Source: Sciurus carolinensis (Eukaryota > Chordata > Mammalia > Rodentia > Sciuridae). Taken from it: 64,000 nucleotides of DNA. Below, in pieces: positions 1 through 12,737 of the stretch; the first letter of the stretch is position 1, and each line of letters opens with the position of its first letter. The stretch lies in the NCBI RefSeq assembly GCF_902686445.1, contig NW_025920103.1, positions 3,084,783 through 3,148,782 on the forward strand, written 5' to 3'. Below the pieces are notes generated by a model. That model ran no database searches. It saw nothing but the letters and a program-made list of their open reading frames with translations, and was not told where the DNA came from. Position numbers and translations under genes: made by a program.

Positions 1-3000
1 CCCCAGCTTCATGTTGCTCACCTTGCAATGGAAATCTAAATGAGTTCAATTAACTATCAACCAGTCACACCATAGGATATGAAAAATGGGATGGATGTTA
101 CCAAGAAGCCACAGCAAAAATCAATTGCTGCTTTGGAATGCATTATGATTTAACCAAGAAATCTTTTAACTACTATTTGTCTTAGAATGATGATAAAGCT
201 ACTATGTAGACTGAGAAGATAGTAAATTTGACAGAACTGCCTGTTGGAGATTCAAAACTTGTTGTGGAAAATATGTAAGTGGATGACAGTTAACCCTCAC
301 AGTGTTCTCATATTATGAAAACCTTTAACACGTGATTCACAATGTCATCTTGGAATTTACAGTATCAGCAAGAAACAGGCCTTTTTAGAGAGTATCTGAA
401 ACATCCTGGCTTGAGAAAACACTTTTGTCACTCTTGCCACTAATTTCAAAGGGAAAGAGTCTTGTGCAGATGGGTCTATGGGAAACATCACCAGGGCCAG
501 TGCCAGTCCCCATCAATCATGAACACAGCTCAAGTATTTAAAAAGAATGAAAATCCCTGCATCCTCCCCACCATCACCACCATGCAGGCACTTGACCTGT
601 GCCACCTCTCTCCATCCTGATGAGGCTCCTGTGAGCAATACTTTAGAGATGACAAAAGTGAGGTTCAGATATGCTAAGAATTGTGCCTAGGCCCTCTCAC
701 CACCCCTCCTTCCTAGCAACCTCCTCCTTTCCTGATGATAAAGCTAAAGGACCCACAAGCAAAGATTCACTTCTAGTTTTGTTTTCATCCCTCTAATGCT
801 TCTCTTCCCAACTCATTTTTATATTTTTGTTTTTGTTTTGTCAGTTTCCTTCATGACACCTTCCCACTTTCCTAGAACATGTAAAAACCAAGAATGTTAC
901 CAGGGCAGCAATGACAAATTAAATTCATTTTCATCTAAAGAGTTTAGAATAAACAAGTTATAATTTGACAAGAGGAAACTGGACCTCACTTCACATCAAC
1001 AGCTCATGCCTGTGCTGAACTCTTAATATCCTTTCCTTATGATGAGTCTGTGGAATGTTGAAATTAAACTCTTTTAAAGAAATTCAATTTCTTTACATTC
1101 TCATGGATTATTTTTAAGGTCCTTTATCGAAAACAAACAAAATAATACAAAAAATTAGTGGCTCATTTTTCCCTTTGGGTAATATTTATCAAATATCCCA
1201 TTTCAATAAAATAAAATACTACAGTATCCCCTGCAATGCCTGGTTTACCGCTGTAAGTCACAGTGCTCCCAGGACTCTGGAGGACTGGGGTTGAGGGGTA
1301 AGGAGCGCAGGGTTAGAAAGTGAACATGTAAGTTACGGCAACCACACGGTCAGCTACCCACCTGCCTCCAGACCCCTTCTCCATCCTCCACCCCAGCTCT
1401 GTTGGTTTCAGCATCATGAGGAGACCAGCTAGCCTCACAGGCTCCTACCTACCAGATGCCAGCAGTGAGGCCCCTCCTCCTACCCACTCACCCCCAGTAT
1501 GACAGTCAGAACCTTTCCTGGGCTCTGCTGGGCAAACATGGCTCTATTCCACACTCTCCCTCGCCTCTCACTGTAACCTCAGCAGATTTGTGTAACTGCA
1601 CTTCTAGACTCAGAATCAAAGAAGTGCTGGCTTCTTTCAGGGAAAAGGGGAACATGTCAATGACACAGAGCTGTTCTTCTTCTCCTCAAAGGAAAAAGTG
1701 GGAGCAAAAGTCAGACTGGCTCTTAAATAGCATGCCTGAGCACCTAGGACAGGCTCCTCTGTCTCTCAAGTGCTCCTGTGAGAAGACCTGAATGGCTCAT
1801 ACCCACAACACTCACGGGCACCAGAGCACATTTCTGGGCATATTTTTAAAAACATCAAAATGGAAACCTCCAAGCTGTGAGCAACTAGTGTAGTGTAGTC
1901 CCAGGGGGACTTTTAAAAAGCTTCACAATATAACCCTGGAAGAGGGGCCCCTCAGGGTGGGGGACTGTTCATGAGATTCTGACATGCAGATGTGGGCAGC
2001 ACTGTGCTCCACTTGGTACCAACACCAGGATCAGAAGATTCTGCCCATACCCTCACGGGACTCGGTCCAGAGTTAGTGCAATATCTGGAATTGAGGTGTC
2101 CCAACAGAAGCCAGACTAGACAAGCAGGTTTGTACTGTTCCTCAGAGTTACAAAATCCTACATTTACACTCTGTATCCCAACTTTATCAAGCTGTATATG
2201 TGATATGCTATGAATACAACTATAAACATATAGACACTCAAAAACTTGCTGAGAATGAACTAAGGAAGAAAAGCAGGCAGGAAGATAAAGTTCTACCAAT
2301 TATATCAAACTTCTTTCCCAATCCCTTGATCAGGAGACCATATCCCACCTGGAACTGAAATACCTTCAATCTAAGACCAAGTAACATCAAAACAAAGGCT
2401 TGTCATTTAACTTTTTTATATTGCTATCACCTCTTCTTACCAGTTAGATTGCTTCTATAAAGTAGAGATTAGAGATTATTGCACTGTCTTCTCCTTTACC
2501 ACCATGGCCCCATGATGGATGCATGGTACTTACACGTGAAGTACTTGCTGAATTGTTTATTGCTAGCTTCAAAAGCAAAACCCCAGGCTCAGGATGTGCT
2601 CTTTTTAAATACTTTCCTAGAACACAGAGAAATATCTGGGCCACATCATTTGAATACTTTCCACTATTTACATGCAAATAAATGCTATCCCATTTTTTGT
2701 GCCAATCCTTTAAATGATAATTGATTGTTCAGTTAACAGAAAAAAACATTTAAAATCAATCAAATGTTCCCTCATGCTTGAACTAACTAATGTCCTGAAT
2801 ACATAAAATTGAATACAGGGGAAATAATGAGGTTGTTATTAATTATGCCAGACTGCAAAGCCAGTAATGGGCAAAAAGCAAAACAGTAAGTTATAACCGA
2901 GGACATAGTGAGCAATATACCATCGGCTGTCCTGAGTTTCAAAAGGGCTAAATGTACAATTCTTACAGTAACATTCACTGCACTGTTACTACCTTTAACA

Positions 3001-4840
3001 CAAAGGTATTGTCTATAATATAATTAAAATACTGGCATTTACCCTCCCTCTCCAACTTAGCTTAGAGAGTCTGAGTAACAGGTTGGACCAGTGCACACTA
3101 GTTCAGGGCCTGCACTCCCAGTCACTCATCATTCAGAACACACTTATGGTTGGGTGGCCGGCCAATGATGAGCCTGTAGGTGAGATTTTCAAGATTCGCA
3201 TCCATCATCCCCCAAAACTTTGAAATATTTGCAGGTAATTAAAAGAAAGGTGATGTGGTGAGGCTGAAGATGCAGAAAAATTCTGATTCTGTCTAGTAGT
3301 GAGCTAAGAGCCTACTTAATGCTGAGGTAAGACATGTGACTCATTAAATAAGGACCTTACTAGTCACCTGCAGACTCCTTCCTTATGGGCAGCACATGAA
3401 AAGACTTTTAGATCCATGACCACTAACTGTTACCCATAAGAGAAAAATCTGGAAAATCAAATTTTGATGCCCAACTTTCTTTATAAGAGATTTTACTACA
3501 TGGGGGAATTTTTCTCTTTATTTTAATACCTCATAAACCAGTCCATCTCAATAATCAAAACCATATTCCAAGACATCACTGTGCCTCATGTGAATCAGTA
3601 AATGCCACTATAAAATCTCAAACTGAAACATAGGTAGATGGGAAAATGCTCTAGGGAGAACTGGTGTCTTGAAGGCTCATCAATCATGCCAGCTGACTGA
3701 GAAATATGCGTATAACTGACAGCCCAGAAAGGGTTAGAAATACCTCACATTCTAATAAGGACATTCCAAGCCCAAAAGCATGTCATGAGGGAAGCAGGGT
3801 AATATCAAGGAAACAGGATGGAGAAGGCCTGCTTCTCAGAAGTAATGTAAGTCCAATATGTATACACGCACACAACAACATACACAATCTGTGTGTGTGT
3901 GTGTATGCATACATATGGATATATACACATGGTTAGCTATGTATAGATATAGCTACAACCTGTCACTCCTTGTAATTCCAGAGTCTCTTAGGATTTGCCT
4001 TTTCTTCAGTGAGGGAAGTCCGGCATTCCCAGATTGACACTTTCTGGTCCAGACAGAAAAATAAAATAAAAGAGAAGATACCATTCCCATGCCAGTGAGT
4101 AGTCTTATGCAGAACACAGCAAAACAGTTTATGTTTAGTAATTTGTATTTTATTTATTCTTGAATTACTTGTTCATATCCCTTTCCTATATTTTTCTATT
4201 AGAGTAGTATTTCCTATTATTTTTTTAAAGTTTCTTACAAAGAACAATAACTGGTTTCAATCTGCTACCTTTCAGGCTATGTTTGTGTGTTTGGTCATAT
4301 AAAAGCTGTCAAATCTATAAAAATTTATCCTTTATGGTTTCTGCCTTTGGAGCACAGGGAGAAGTACTCTGTAGTTGGCTACTAATAATGCCCCCAAAGT
4401 GATGAAAATCAACTAACTTCTCCCTTTCCATCTCCCACTAGGGTAAGTATTCATGCCAGAATTTTCCTTCACAAAGCATGTATTGTTATAATGAAGAAAA
4501 AGTTAACATTAATGGATGCAGTAAGAAAAGCAATAAAAAATTAAAATAGTTATTTTCGTTATTTAAAAAGTCCTTATTTTTAAATAACTTCATTAAATTA
4601 TTAAAGGTATTCTTCCCCTGGCTCAGTTACTATACTTTTCTTTAAGAACTTTATCTAGGCATTATCAGGAAAATGCTCTAACTACAAATTCCCAAACTTG
4701 ATATCTCACAGTTTCATTACCAGGACACCCACTTCATAATTCCTCTCAATTCATTTAGTCCATTAGGCTACCTTATCTAGATGGACTCAATATTGCCCTC
4801 ATTAGTATTTTAATTCTAAACTCTAAAAAACAGTGATTTT
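1..4840. other. Gene-poor unique sequence, no gene recognised
   Basis: About 4.8 kb of ordinary AT-rich mammalian sequence. No open frame is longer than about 115 codons and none resembles a known protein. On the minus strand a donor-like CAAG|GTGAGC lies at 15-23, but I could not pair it with a convincing acceptor or coding frame. The stretch 60-550 has a decayed-transcript look without a readable frame. The only simple repeat is a short GT run near 3.89 kb. It may be intronic or intergenic. Confidence 0.6.
3891..3904. repeat. Short (GT)n microsatellite
   Basis: Seven GT units, followed by mixed TATG/CATA and TATA alternating purine-pyrimidine sequence up to about 3,930. No function is implied. 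Confidence 0.9.
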
Positions 4841-4844
4841 TATA

Positions 4845-4915
4845 AATAGTTAACATATATGAATGTTTATTATGTGCCAAGACCTATGCTAAGTCTTTCA
4901 CATATTCTGCATTTC
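4845..4915 (-). mobile_element. MIR/L2-like relic
   Basis: The segment 'TTATTATGTGCCAAGACC' followed by 'ATGCTAAGTCTTTCACAT' matches the diagnostic part of MIR/L2 elements, whose reverse complement reads like 'actatgtgccaggcactgtgctaag'. It is highly diverged, as expected for an ancient mammalian repeat. The assignment rests on remembered consensus, not a search. Confidence 0.55.
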
Positions 4916-7119
4916 ACTGACTGTGAGATGCACCTCTAACATTTTAACACCACTGAAGCCATGAAAATTTACAATTTGTGGTACATTTGTGTTTAATGAC
5001 AGTTTTTCCTCTCAGGGGTACAGGAAATAATGTCTCACAATTAGCACCACCTCAAATTAGATAAAATATGAAAGATAACTAATTTCACCTCTGTAGCAAT
5101 TCTGAGACTGATATTATCTCTCTTCTTTCTGATAAGGGAGAAGCAAAAGATAATTGTAGCTTTGCAAATGCAAGTACTGGGCCTGGATTTAAGCCCTGGC
5201 AACCTGACTGTAGGGTCCCACATCTGAGCCTGTTTGCTATCCCCAGGTCCACCATGCCAGAGTGACACTAGAAGGCAGTGATTACCTCTGCTCACCCCAG
5301 GCTTTTCATCCACTATTTAGAACTTGAATCCTCTCTCAACTCTCTGAAATACTATCTACAACAGTTCTTCCAAAACTTCTCCAGATTCTTAAACTCCACT
5401 GCTATTTGCTGATTTCCTCACCTCTCCACCCTGACACAGGAACTTTCTTGCCTCCTGGGACAGTGGTAGCTGGCATGAGCCTTGCAGTGTGCATTCCTCT
5501 GACCTGGACCCCCATTCTGCTGCTTTTGCAGACTTGTCAACCCATTCATTTGATCATGTGACCTTCACTCCTTCACCCTGAATCTCAAACTTCCCTCTCT
5601 AGAACTACTCTGGAATTTCTTCCCACAGCTTCCTGGTTTCACCTCTCCTTGGACTCTCTACCTTTCTTCCAGTTCCTTCTTTTTTGTCTATTTCACACAT
5701 GCCTCTTCCTTCTACTAACTCCTGTGGGCTCCAATGCAGTCCAAGCACTGGCTGTTTCTTTATTCATGGGTCCCTCAGAATAAGAAGCAGGCACCTGCCA
5801 AGGGAAACCACACAAAGCTCAGAACTCTTCTCTAAACTTCAGGTATGCCCCTGCAATGTACCTGGAGAACACTCAGTCACCCCACCTTAAATTCAACATG
5901 TCTAGTCAACCCCAACTTATCATTCATACAAGCCTTTCTCCTTCCACAACCATTTCTCCCCTGCTAAGGTTGGAAATTTAAGATCCACCTCTGATTTCAC
6001 TTGTTACTCTACAGCCAATCACCAGTCTCTGCCATTTTGCCTGAAAAACTCATTTTTCCACTTCTACTTTCACCAGAAATTTAATACCACACAGATAATT
6101 CAATAGCTTTCTTTTAAATCTCCTGGTATCCAGGTTCTACCTGCTCCAATCCCAACTGCAAGCCCAACACTTTCAGTGACTTCCCAGTGCTTCCTATTCT
6201 AACACATCAAGGCCTTCAAACTGTCATCCCAACCCATCCATTCTGAACATCTCCTCTGCCTCACCCTACTGGGTTCCACTGGGAACACCAGAGAGGTCAG
6301 GTGGAGATGCTCACCAGTCACCATACCTGGGCTGCTTCATGACAGCCATCATGGCTACTGAAACAGAAGTAAGTTAGGACAAAAAAAATGCAGCTCCCAG
6401 TTGTCCTGACCACTTTTGAAGTGCTTAGTAGCCTCCTGTAGCCATAGCTATTTTATTAGCACAGACACAGAACATCTGCTTCTACTGGAGAGGGTTGCTC
6501 CAGCCTATTCAGCACCCGTGCCGATCTCCCGAGCACTCTGCGCCCAGCAGTGTCTCCATCCTACCTGTGCAAAACCATGTATCCCTCCATATCAGAGTGA
6601 TCTTCTCATGAGCTGCGGCACAGCTCACTCCTACATTACCTTGTTATAATTCTTACAATGGTGCTGCATTTAAGTTTTCATTATTGTGTCTTAAATTATC
6701 GTGCCTCTTAGAACCAACAAATATTCACTGAATAAATTAAGAACATGTACTCATTACAATACCACAACAAAATTACCAAATATGGGTGAATTTAATATTC
6801 CTCCTTCATTAAAAATGATGTTTTCCTTTGTTCTAAACAAATGACCTTGCATTTAGCTAAATGAATAATTTAATGACCAATTATAGTAGTTCAAAGATAG
6901 TTAGTTCTTTTTTGTGATGTTTGAAATTGAAAGGAAAAAGCTATACAAGTTCTGAAATATTTCCACTTTACATAAGTGTACCACAAAGAAATCACAAAAG
7001 ATAGACCAGGACAGAAAAATGAATGAATAATATGAGTAACTATATCTGAAATTGTAGGAAAAATATCAATAGTAGACTAGCCCTAAAATTAGGAGAAACT
7101 ATAAATATAGTTTTAAAAT

Positions 7120-7215
7120 TTTTGTATAAATATATTTTCAAAATATATAACATATTATATAAATTATACATATTTATATTTATATTTATAAATATGTATA
7201 TATAAACATACATAA
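7120..7215. repeat. AT-rich low-complexity tract
   Basis: Almost pure A/T with repeated ATATTTATA-like words (for example around 7,150-7,205). It can pair with itself. It looks like simple-sequence drift rather than a coding or regulatory element. Confidence 0.8.
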
Positions 7216-8627
7216 ATAAAATATATTTTCAAATCAATAGACTCTTATATCCCACTTCTCAAATATGACTGAATAATTACATCTTGAGATCAAAAACACA
7301 CATATGCATAATTTATACTTGTATGTATATGTGCTCTTTCTTTAAATTCAGGTCTCTTATCCAAAAAAAAAGTTAAGAAACCAATCCACTATACCACAGA
7401 TCTGGGTTCTTGAAAAAGGATAAAGCTCATTTTCCAAACACCAAGAACCAAGCAGAAGAGATTTGGAAGAATCACACCAGGTAGACTCCTCAGACCTTAA
7501 GACGATAGGAAGCTTTATTTTCAAGAGAATCTTCTCTGAAGTTTTTAGTTGATGAGAAAACCGGCGGAGATGCTCAATTATTCCAATACTGCACTTCCAG
7601 TGACTTCTGAGGTACCATTTACGAAAGCTTTTGCTCTTTCTATCCAAAAGATCTAAGTCCCTTATGCAATTGAATATTCTACAGCCTGCTTATTTCTGCA
7701 AGTCAGTCAGCAACAGAAGTAAATGTTACTTTTTGCCTATAAAACTAACTGCTATAAAACTGAAATTACCTTAATGCATACATCAATGAAGAATTTAACT
7801 TAGATGGTAAGTAGTACATGCTATTTACAGCTATCTTTATTTTCTTTTTAAAGGATGCTATAGGTTTTAAGTGTCAAAAATACTTTAGGTATTTTTTCCC
7901 TCAAATCAAATAAGAGATCACCTCATCAGACTGAGTATTTGTCTACCAGATAACAGCAGAAAAGGCAGATATGGAGTCAAGAACTTTCAGTTTGAGGCCC
8001 AGAGGCAATGCTCCTGTTTCCAAAGCACACCCTGCCATCATGGTACCAACAATTAAAGCCACATACAGAGAAGTACCAGAGCACTTCTACCTCACAGTTG
8101 CTTTATGACTTCATACCAATTTTCTCTACCATTTTAAATTATCCTTTTTCTTCTCACACATTTCCAACTCTCTTCCTAGTGCCCCCTAGCCCTTCTCTAA
8201 AGACCCCAAACTTCAGCTTTTGGTGGAGAATGTGATCTGCTTGGGGAGTCTGCAGGAGTTTCATGTATCCCTATGTCAGAACTGTCTGGTTTAATCTGAA
8301 GTTTGTACATCCTTGGAACTCCCATTTTCTAATAAGGTCCCATTGATTAAATTACACATAGGGTTTTTCTTTTCCATTTATAGAATGAAAGAAAAATACC
8401 AATTTCAACATGGAGCAACAAATATCTCTCTGTCAAACTTGATTTCTATTTAGCTCAAAGAGTAGGTATAAACTGTATCATGCCAAATAAAAACTCATCT
8501 ACCCTCCCTTCACCCAAGCTCTACTGGACATGCTCAGTCCAAAGCCTCAGAAATTTAGGGAGTGTGGAAGAAAAAAACAAACAAGAGGAATACCCTGTCC
8601 TCATATATAAACATACCACCAAGGTAA

Positions 8628-8671
8628 CCACACAATGCCTATCTGGGTGCATTAGATGCAAACCAAAATCA
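8628..8671 (+). repeat. 44-bp dispersed direct repeat, copy 1
   Basis: Begins CCACACAATGCCT and continues into GATGCAAACCAAAA. A second copy in the same orientation lies at 9,614-9,657, with about 40 of 44 positions identical. It is either a local duplication or two fragments of one unrecognised interspersed repeat. Confidence 0.7.
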
Positions 8672-8756
8672 TGCACAACTGCAATTATGGAATCCTAATT
8701 GGAACAAGTTATTCTATGTATGTATAATATTTCAAAATATACTCTACTATTGTGTA

Positions 8757-8792
8757 AATAATAATAATTATAATAATTATAATAATAATAAA
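8757..8792. repeat. (AAT)n microsatellite
   Basis: Interrupted AAT/ATT trinucleotide repeat, about twelve units with two internal ATT interruptions. Confidence 0.9.
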
Positions 8793-8804
8793 GAATGCTC
8801 AACA

Positions 8805-8945
8805 ACATTAAGTGGATCCAGGGTTCGCTTTCCTGCTTGTAAACACTACATGGGTAACTTTAGACAAGCAGGTCATCTTCTCTCAGCCTCACACTGCACA
8901 TCTCGACATGAGCCATCTGGATTAGAAAGCCTTTAAAGCAACTTT
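8805..8945 (+). mobile_element. MIR-like SINE relic
   Basis: The order of blocks 'GGGTTCGCTTTCCTGC', 'GGGTAACTTTAGACAAGCAG' and 'CTTCTCTCAGCCTCAC' follows the MIR core (tRNA B-box-like start, the 'gtgaccttgggcaagt' block, then 'cctctctgagcctcag'). Divergence is high and both ends are uncertain. Confidence 0.55.
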
Positions 8946-9076
8946 AAACATCAAACATTTCTAAATAGGCAGTCATGAATCAGTATTTATGAAAGCACCT
9001 GGCAAGACAGTCCCATGGATGTACTTCACCTGAAGTATCATGCACTGGGGCTGCATAAGTATATACACAAACTCAC

Positions 9077-9165
9077 CAGGACATGGACATTTTTGGATGG
9101 AAGAGAAGATTCAGGACTCTTGGTTTTGCCAGATTCTTAAATGGTCCACCGCTCCATTCAAAAAG
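9077..9165 (-). other. Candidate internal exon (89 nt), gene unknown
   Basis: On the minus strand a pyrimidine-rich tract ending TGTTCTCAG (acceptor, adjoining 9,165) is followed by an 89-nt segment and then a strong donor CCTG|GTGAGT at 9,071-9,076. One frame is open through the segment and reads LFEWSGGPFKNLAKPRVL, then NLLFHPKMSMS. I do not recognise the protein. A second donor-like GAG|GTAAGA lies 93 nt upstream on the same strand (exon edge 9,259), and its intron would keep the frame. The CpG island at 12.4-13.3 kb lies upstream on this strand and could be the promoter. It could also be a chance splice pair or a non-coding RNA exon. Confidence 0.35.
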
Positions 9166-9613
9166 CTGAGAACAAGTGAAAGGTAAGACATTAAACAAAA
9201 GAATACTCAAACATTTACCAAAAAAATCCCCAAGGAATTTGCAATGAACTAGTCTTACCTCAAGATGCATGTTTAACCACTCAGGAAAAACAGGGTAATG
9301 TCAATGAGATAAACTGAACTACTAGAACTTTCTTCATAAGTATCCATTACCTTGTGATTATACAATAAAATTCAAAAGAAGCAGCAGGAATTATACAGAA
9401 AAGGTGAAAGAAAAAACTAACTGGGCTTTGAAATACGTTACTTCTATGTCAGATTTTCTTCAAATTACGTGTTGCTTAGATAAATATTAAAATTACTTTT
9501 CCGTTTTAAACATTTACAAGGGAACAATAGAAGACAAAAAAGAACAAGAGGGAAAAATATGTCTAGAGGCCTAAAAAGACAAGTCATGTCTACACTGGCA
9601 TAGTAAAGCACCG

Positions 9614-9657
9614 CCACACAATGCCTAACTGGGTGCTCTAGATGCAAACCAAAAGCA
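9614..9657 (+). repeat. 44-bp dispersed direct repeat, copy 2
   Basis: Second copy of the segment at 8,628-8,671. It abuts the start of the MIR at about 9.66 kb, whereas copy 1 has no MIR directly after it. Confidence 0.7.
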
Positions 9658-9885
9658 CAGCTAAGGCTGTGGGTCTGGAGTCAGGCTGCCTTGTCTGGAT
9701 CCCAGCTAAGATGATACATCATAATCACTCACTAGTTATGAACCTAAGGGAAGACAACCAACTGCTCTGGCCTCAATTTATCTGTAAAATGTGACAATAG
9801 TTCTTAGGGGAAGTTTTGAGGCTTAAAACTATTAAAAATAATGCCTAGCATGGCACGTGGTAAAAATTCTATGAAAAAGTACAAT
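9658..9885 (+). mobile_element. Near full-length MIR SINE
   Basis: Reads through the MIR consensus in order: 'GGTCTGGAGTCAGGCTGCC', a B-box region 'GGATCCCAGCTAAG', 'CTCACTAGTTATGAACCTAA', 'CTCAATTTATCTGTAAAATG', 'TTTTGAGGCTTAAAA' and the 3' part 'AATGCCTAGCATGGCACG'. This is an ancient tRNA-derived mammalian SINE with no coding capacity. Confidence 0.85.
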
Positions 9886-10117
9886 AATTTCTCTTACCCT
9901 ATGCTGTAAATCAAATTAGAATCCATGACATTAATGACAAATAAGATCTACAGAAAAGTCAACCTCATTTTATCCACTAGCTTCTACTGTCACTTCCAAA
10001 CTGTGTTTTAACTAGAGCACTTATATTAACCAATATATGTCTGTCTCCTTCAACCTCCCAAATTCACTAGTAGGGGAGACAAGTGAGAAGAGAGGGGAAG
10101 GTCCTCGGGAAGCACTA

Positions 10118-10290
10118 TCTAGACCTTTCTATGACGATGGAACTATCCTATATACACACTGCTCAATATGGAAGCCACGTGTCATGTGTGGCTATTGAGC
10201 ACTTAAAATATTGGCAGTGCTGAGAAAAAATTTAAATTTAATTTTAATTCATTTAAACAAATAACCATACGTAACTATGGGGCTTCTTTA
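10118..10290 (+). mobile_element. hAT-Charlie type DNA transposon relic
   Basis: Contains 'TTTCTATGACGATGGAACTA', 'CTGCTCAATATGGAAGCCAC', 'CATGTGTGGCTATTGAGCAC' and an A/T-rich TTTAAATTTAATTTTAATT stretch. These are hallmarks of a common non-autonomous mammalian hAT-Charlie element. I am not certain of the exact MER subfamily name. Confidence 0.75.
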
Positions 10291-10294
10291 CTAG

Positions 10295-12385
10295 ACTACA
10301 TGGTTACAGATGATCCATAAACTAAAAAAGGAAACTAAGAAATCTGAGCAAAAGCAAGGATCTTCTTTTCCTAAATTGCTTATATGTTCAATACAAATAT
10401 CTTTGTGTTTAATGGCAATCTGGTCACTGATGAGTTAGACAAATAACAAGTCAACTCATGCATCAATACAGTGCAAACTCAGTGCTAATGAAAGGATCAG
10501 AGATAAAGAAGTATGTGGTCCTTTGATATTGTAGAAGGTCCCTAAGTCCAAGTTAAATTCAAGCTCATGTAAAGCATGATTCAATACACAGACCAGATCT
10601 GCAAAGGGCCAGCACCAAAGCATTTTTTTCCATACCACCAAGGGGAAGCTACTTGATCAATGCACACTGAACATCTCTGCATTTATCTTCAATTTTTCCC
10701 TCAGAAATTTATAGTTCTGTAAGGCTTTCCCTCCTTTAGAAACACCAGTGTTCTTGGCTATCTTGGCCTTTACATTATGAACAAAAAAAACATACCACAC
10801 ATGTCTGAAGTATAATGCCACACTCCTGCTTAGCTGCCCTTCTAATATGGTTTAATTATGATGACTGAACTAACAGGCTGACATCATACAGCTTCAGAGG
10901 CTGACCCCATGTCATCCTGATGTATCACTTTGTACCACTTCAGTGCTGTAAATCACTTAAGATCTCAAGCAAATTGAAAAGGCTGGTAATGATGCTTTCT
11001 CTGCCATCTTTGTAAGACTCTACATTATACACAACTCACACTATTTATAAAGCTTTAGCAATGCCTCCATTAGCCTTGTAAGACTACACAAATGAGTTCT
11101 TTTATACACACACAACTTGGTCTTAATTATGTAGGCTACTGCAGCATAAATATGCTCCTCTAATTACACTCATTTATTCTTTTTCCAACTTACCAAGTTA
11201 TTAAAGTTTACCTCGAACCCAGAACTGCTAAAAATAAAAATTACAAACTGAATTTTTATTTTTAACTAAAAATGTACTAAATTTTGCTTGAAAAATGAGA
11301 CCTCCTCTAATTCTTTGATTAACTTCGCAGAAAAAAATTACTTAAGTCTCAAGAGGTCTAAGATGTTAACATTGTTAACTCCCTAAAAACTGTCATTTCT
11401 CTAAAACACAAAGATCATCAGCTCTGCAAGGAAAGGAAAATACAAAAGGAAAAATGTGTTTGGTTACATACCTATGGTAATAAGGGTCAAAACTAAATCA
11501 AGGACAAATCCCTACCCTCAGAAGAAATCTGATCCTGTCTAGGCCCTCTGGAAACTTTGGCATCACTATCTCCAGAAAATCACCTCTCAAGATCCTGGTT
11601 ACAGTTTCCTAAGAATTGCACTATTATACTGAATGGTATACCACCTGCACAGAAATACCAAATAACTGCAAATGGTAATGACAGAGGGAGAGTGGAGGAC
11701 AAACTCTTTGATCAGTACATCATATTCAGGCCTGGCACCTACACTGGAGCAACGCTGATGCAAAAACATTTACACCCATTGAAAATGCTGGGCAGTGAAC
11801 ACAAAATCTGCCTTGATTCTTTTTAAAAAAGACTCGTTCCAATACAGCTCACCTGCCACCAATACAATGTTAGGTTGTAGTTATAAACAACAGGTAAAAA
11901 TCAACCTGGGCCAGAAAGTTTTCTCCTGGTGTTCCTGAGGTGTGGGTACATTATCCAACATAGGCAATTTGAGCGAAAGATGTTCTTTCAGAAAAAAGGA
12001 CATTCTGTGATTCAGCCACTGAGAGCTTCAGCAACAGGAAGACAGAACAGGAATCATGCACCTTTTCTATCATTCCATATTTTGGGGGGAACCAAGGAAA
12101 GAGAAAGGACAGGCTGTCAGTACTCACGAAAAGGATGCTTTCTCCAGAGACGGTGTCTCACTGGTTATCTTCAGGGAGTATTTTACAAAATCGCATGTGC
12201 CTCAAAACAAAAGCCTCCGCTACAATAGTTTTGAGATCTGGCCGGCTCTGTTCCTGCTGCCTCCCTGAAGAACATCAAGGAAACGTGCTCCCTTTAAGCC
12301 TGCACAGGCATTCAGCAACCAGAAAAGCAGGTCCCCATAGGTCTCTCACACCCACCACCCCACCTTCCTCCAGAAACAACCAAAG
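10295..12385. other. Unique sequence, possible conserved non-coding block
   Basis: No gene recognised. The part from about 10,840 to 11,240 is complex, repeat-free, CpG-poor and rich in TAATTA/TAATTAC-type homeodomain words, the general look of a conserved non-coding element. This is an impression only and needs cross-species alignment. The rest is ordinary flank leading into the CpG island. Confidence 0.4.
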
Positions 12386-12632
12386 AAACACTAAGACGGG
12401 CGCAGAGTAAAGAAACTCCTGGACACAGGTGCAGTGAGGCCAAAGAATCCAGTAAAGGGGAAGGGATGAGAGGACTAGGAGACGCAGGGGGTTGTTGGTG
12501 GAAGAGGGGGGAATTACACACCGCTGCCAACCCTTTGGATAAATCGAGAATATTCATTGCAAGCTTTCCCCAAAGAGGCCGGTGGGCACGGAAGGGAAAC
12601 CGTGCAGGAAGCCAGGGACCAGGGCGCCAGGC

Positions 12633-12645
12633 GTCCCCCTGCTGG
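12633..12645 (+). promoter_or_regulatory. CTCF-like motif
   Basis: GTCCCCCTGCTGG resembles the CTCF core in its CCCCCTGCTGG form. It sits inside the CpG island. Motif only. Confidence 0.35.
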
Positions 12646-12730
12646 GCACACCGTTTGGCGGGGCGGAAAGGGCAGTGCCCGCAGAGGTCCTCCCACCCCC
12701 GCGAGGGTCGAAGGACCCGCGCAGGAACAC

Positions 12731-12737
12731 CATTGGC
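12731..12737 (-). promoter_or_regulatory. Inverted CCAAT box (NF-Y-like)
   Basis: The plus strand reads CATTGGCTG, so the minus strand reads CAGCCAATG, a good NF-Y core inside the CpG island. Confidence 0.5.

Larger units (their letters stand above)
4916..8804. other. Gene-poor unique sequence
   Basis: No convincing exon or gene. The part around 5.3-6.3 kb is C/T-rich and could hold diverged L2 material, but no diagnostic block is clear. A minus-strand open stretch of 96 codons at 7,357-7,647 has no recognisable domain and no good splice pair. An AT-rich tract and an AAT microsatellite are listed separately. Confidence 0.55.

Noticed and set aside
1..60. Exon ending at the CAAG|GTGAGC donor near base 20 on the minus strand
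   Set aside because: Good donor, but no convincing acceptor or open frame upstream, and the window edge prevents checking the next exon.
7357..7647. 96-codon minus-strand frame as an exon
   Set aside because: One frame is open, but the flanking splice sites are weak and the protein is not recognised.
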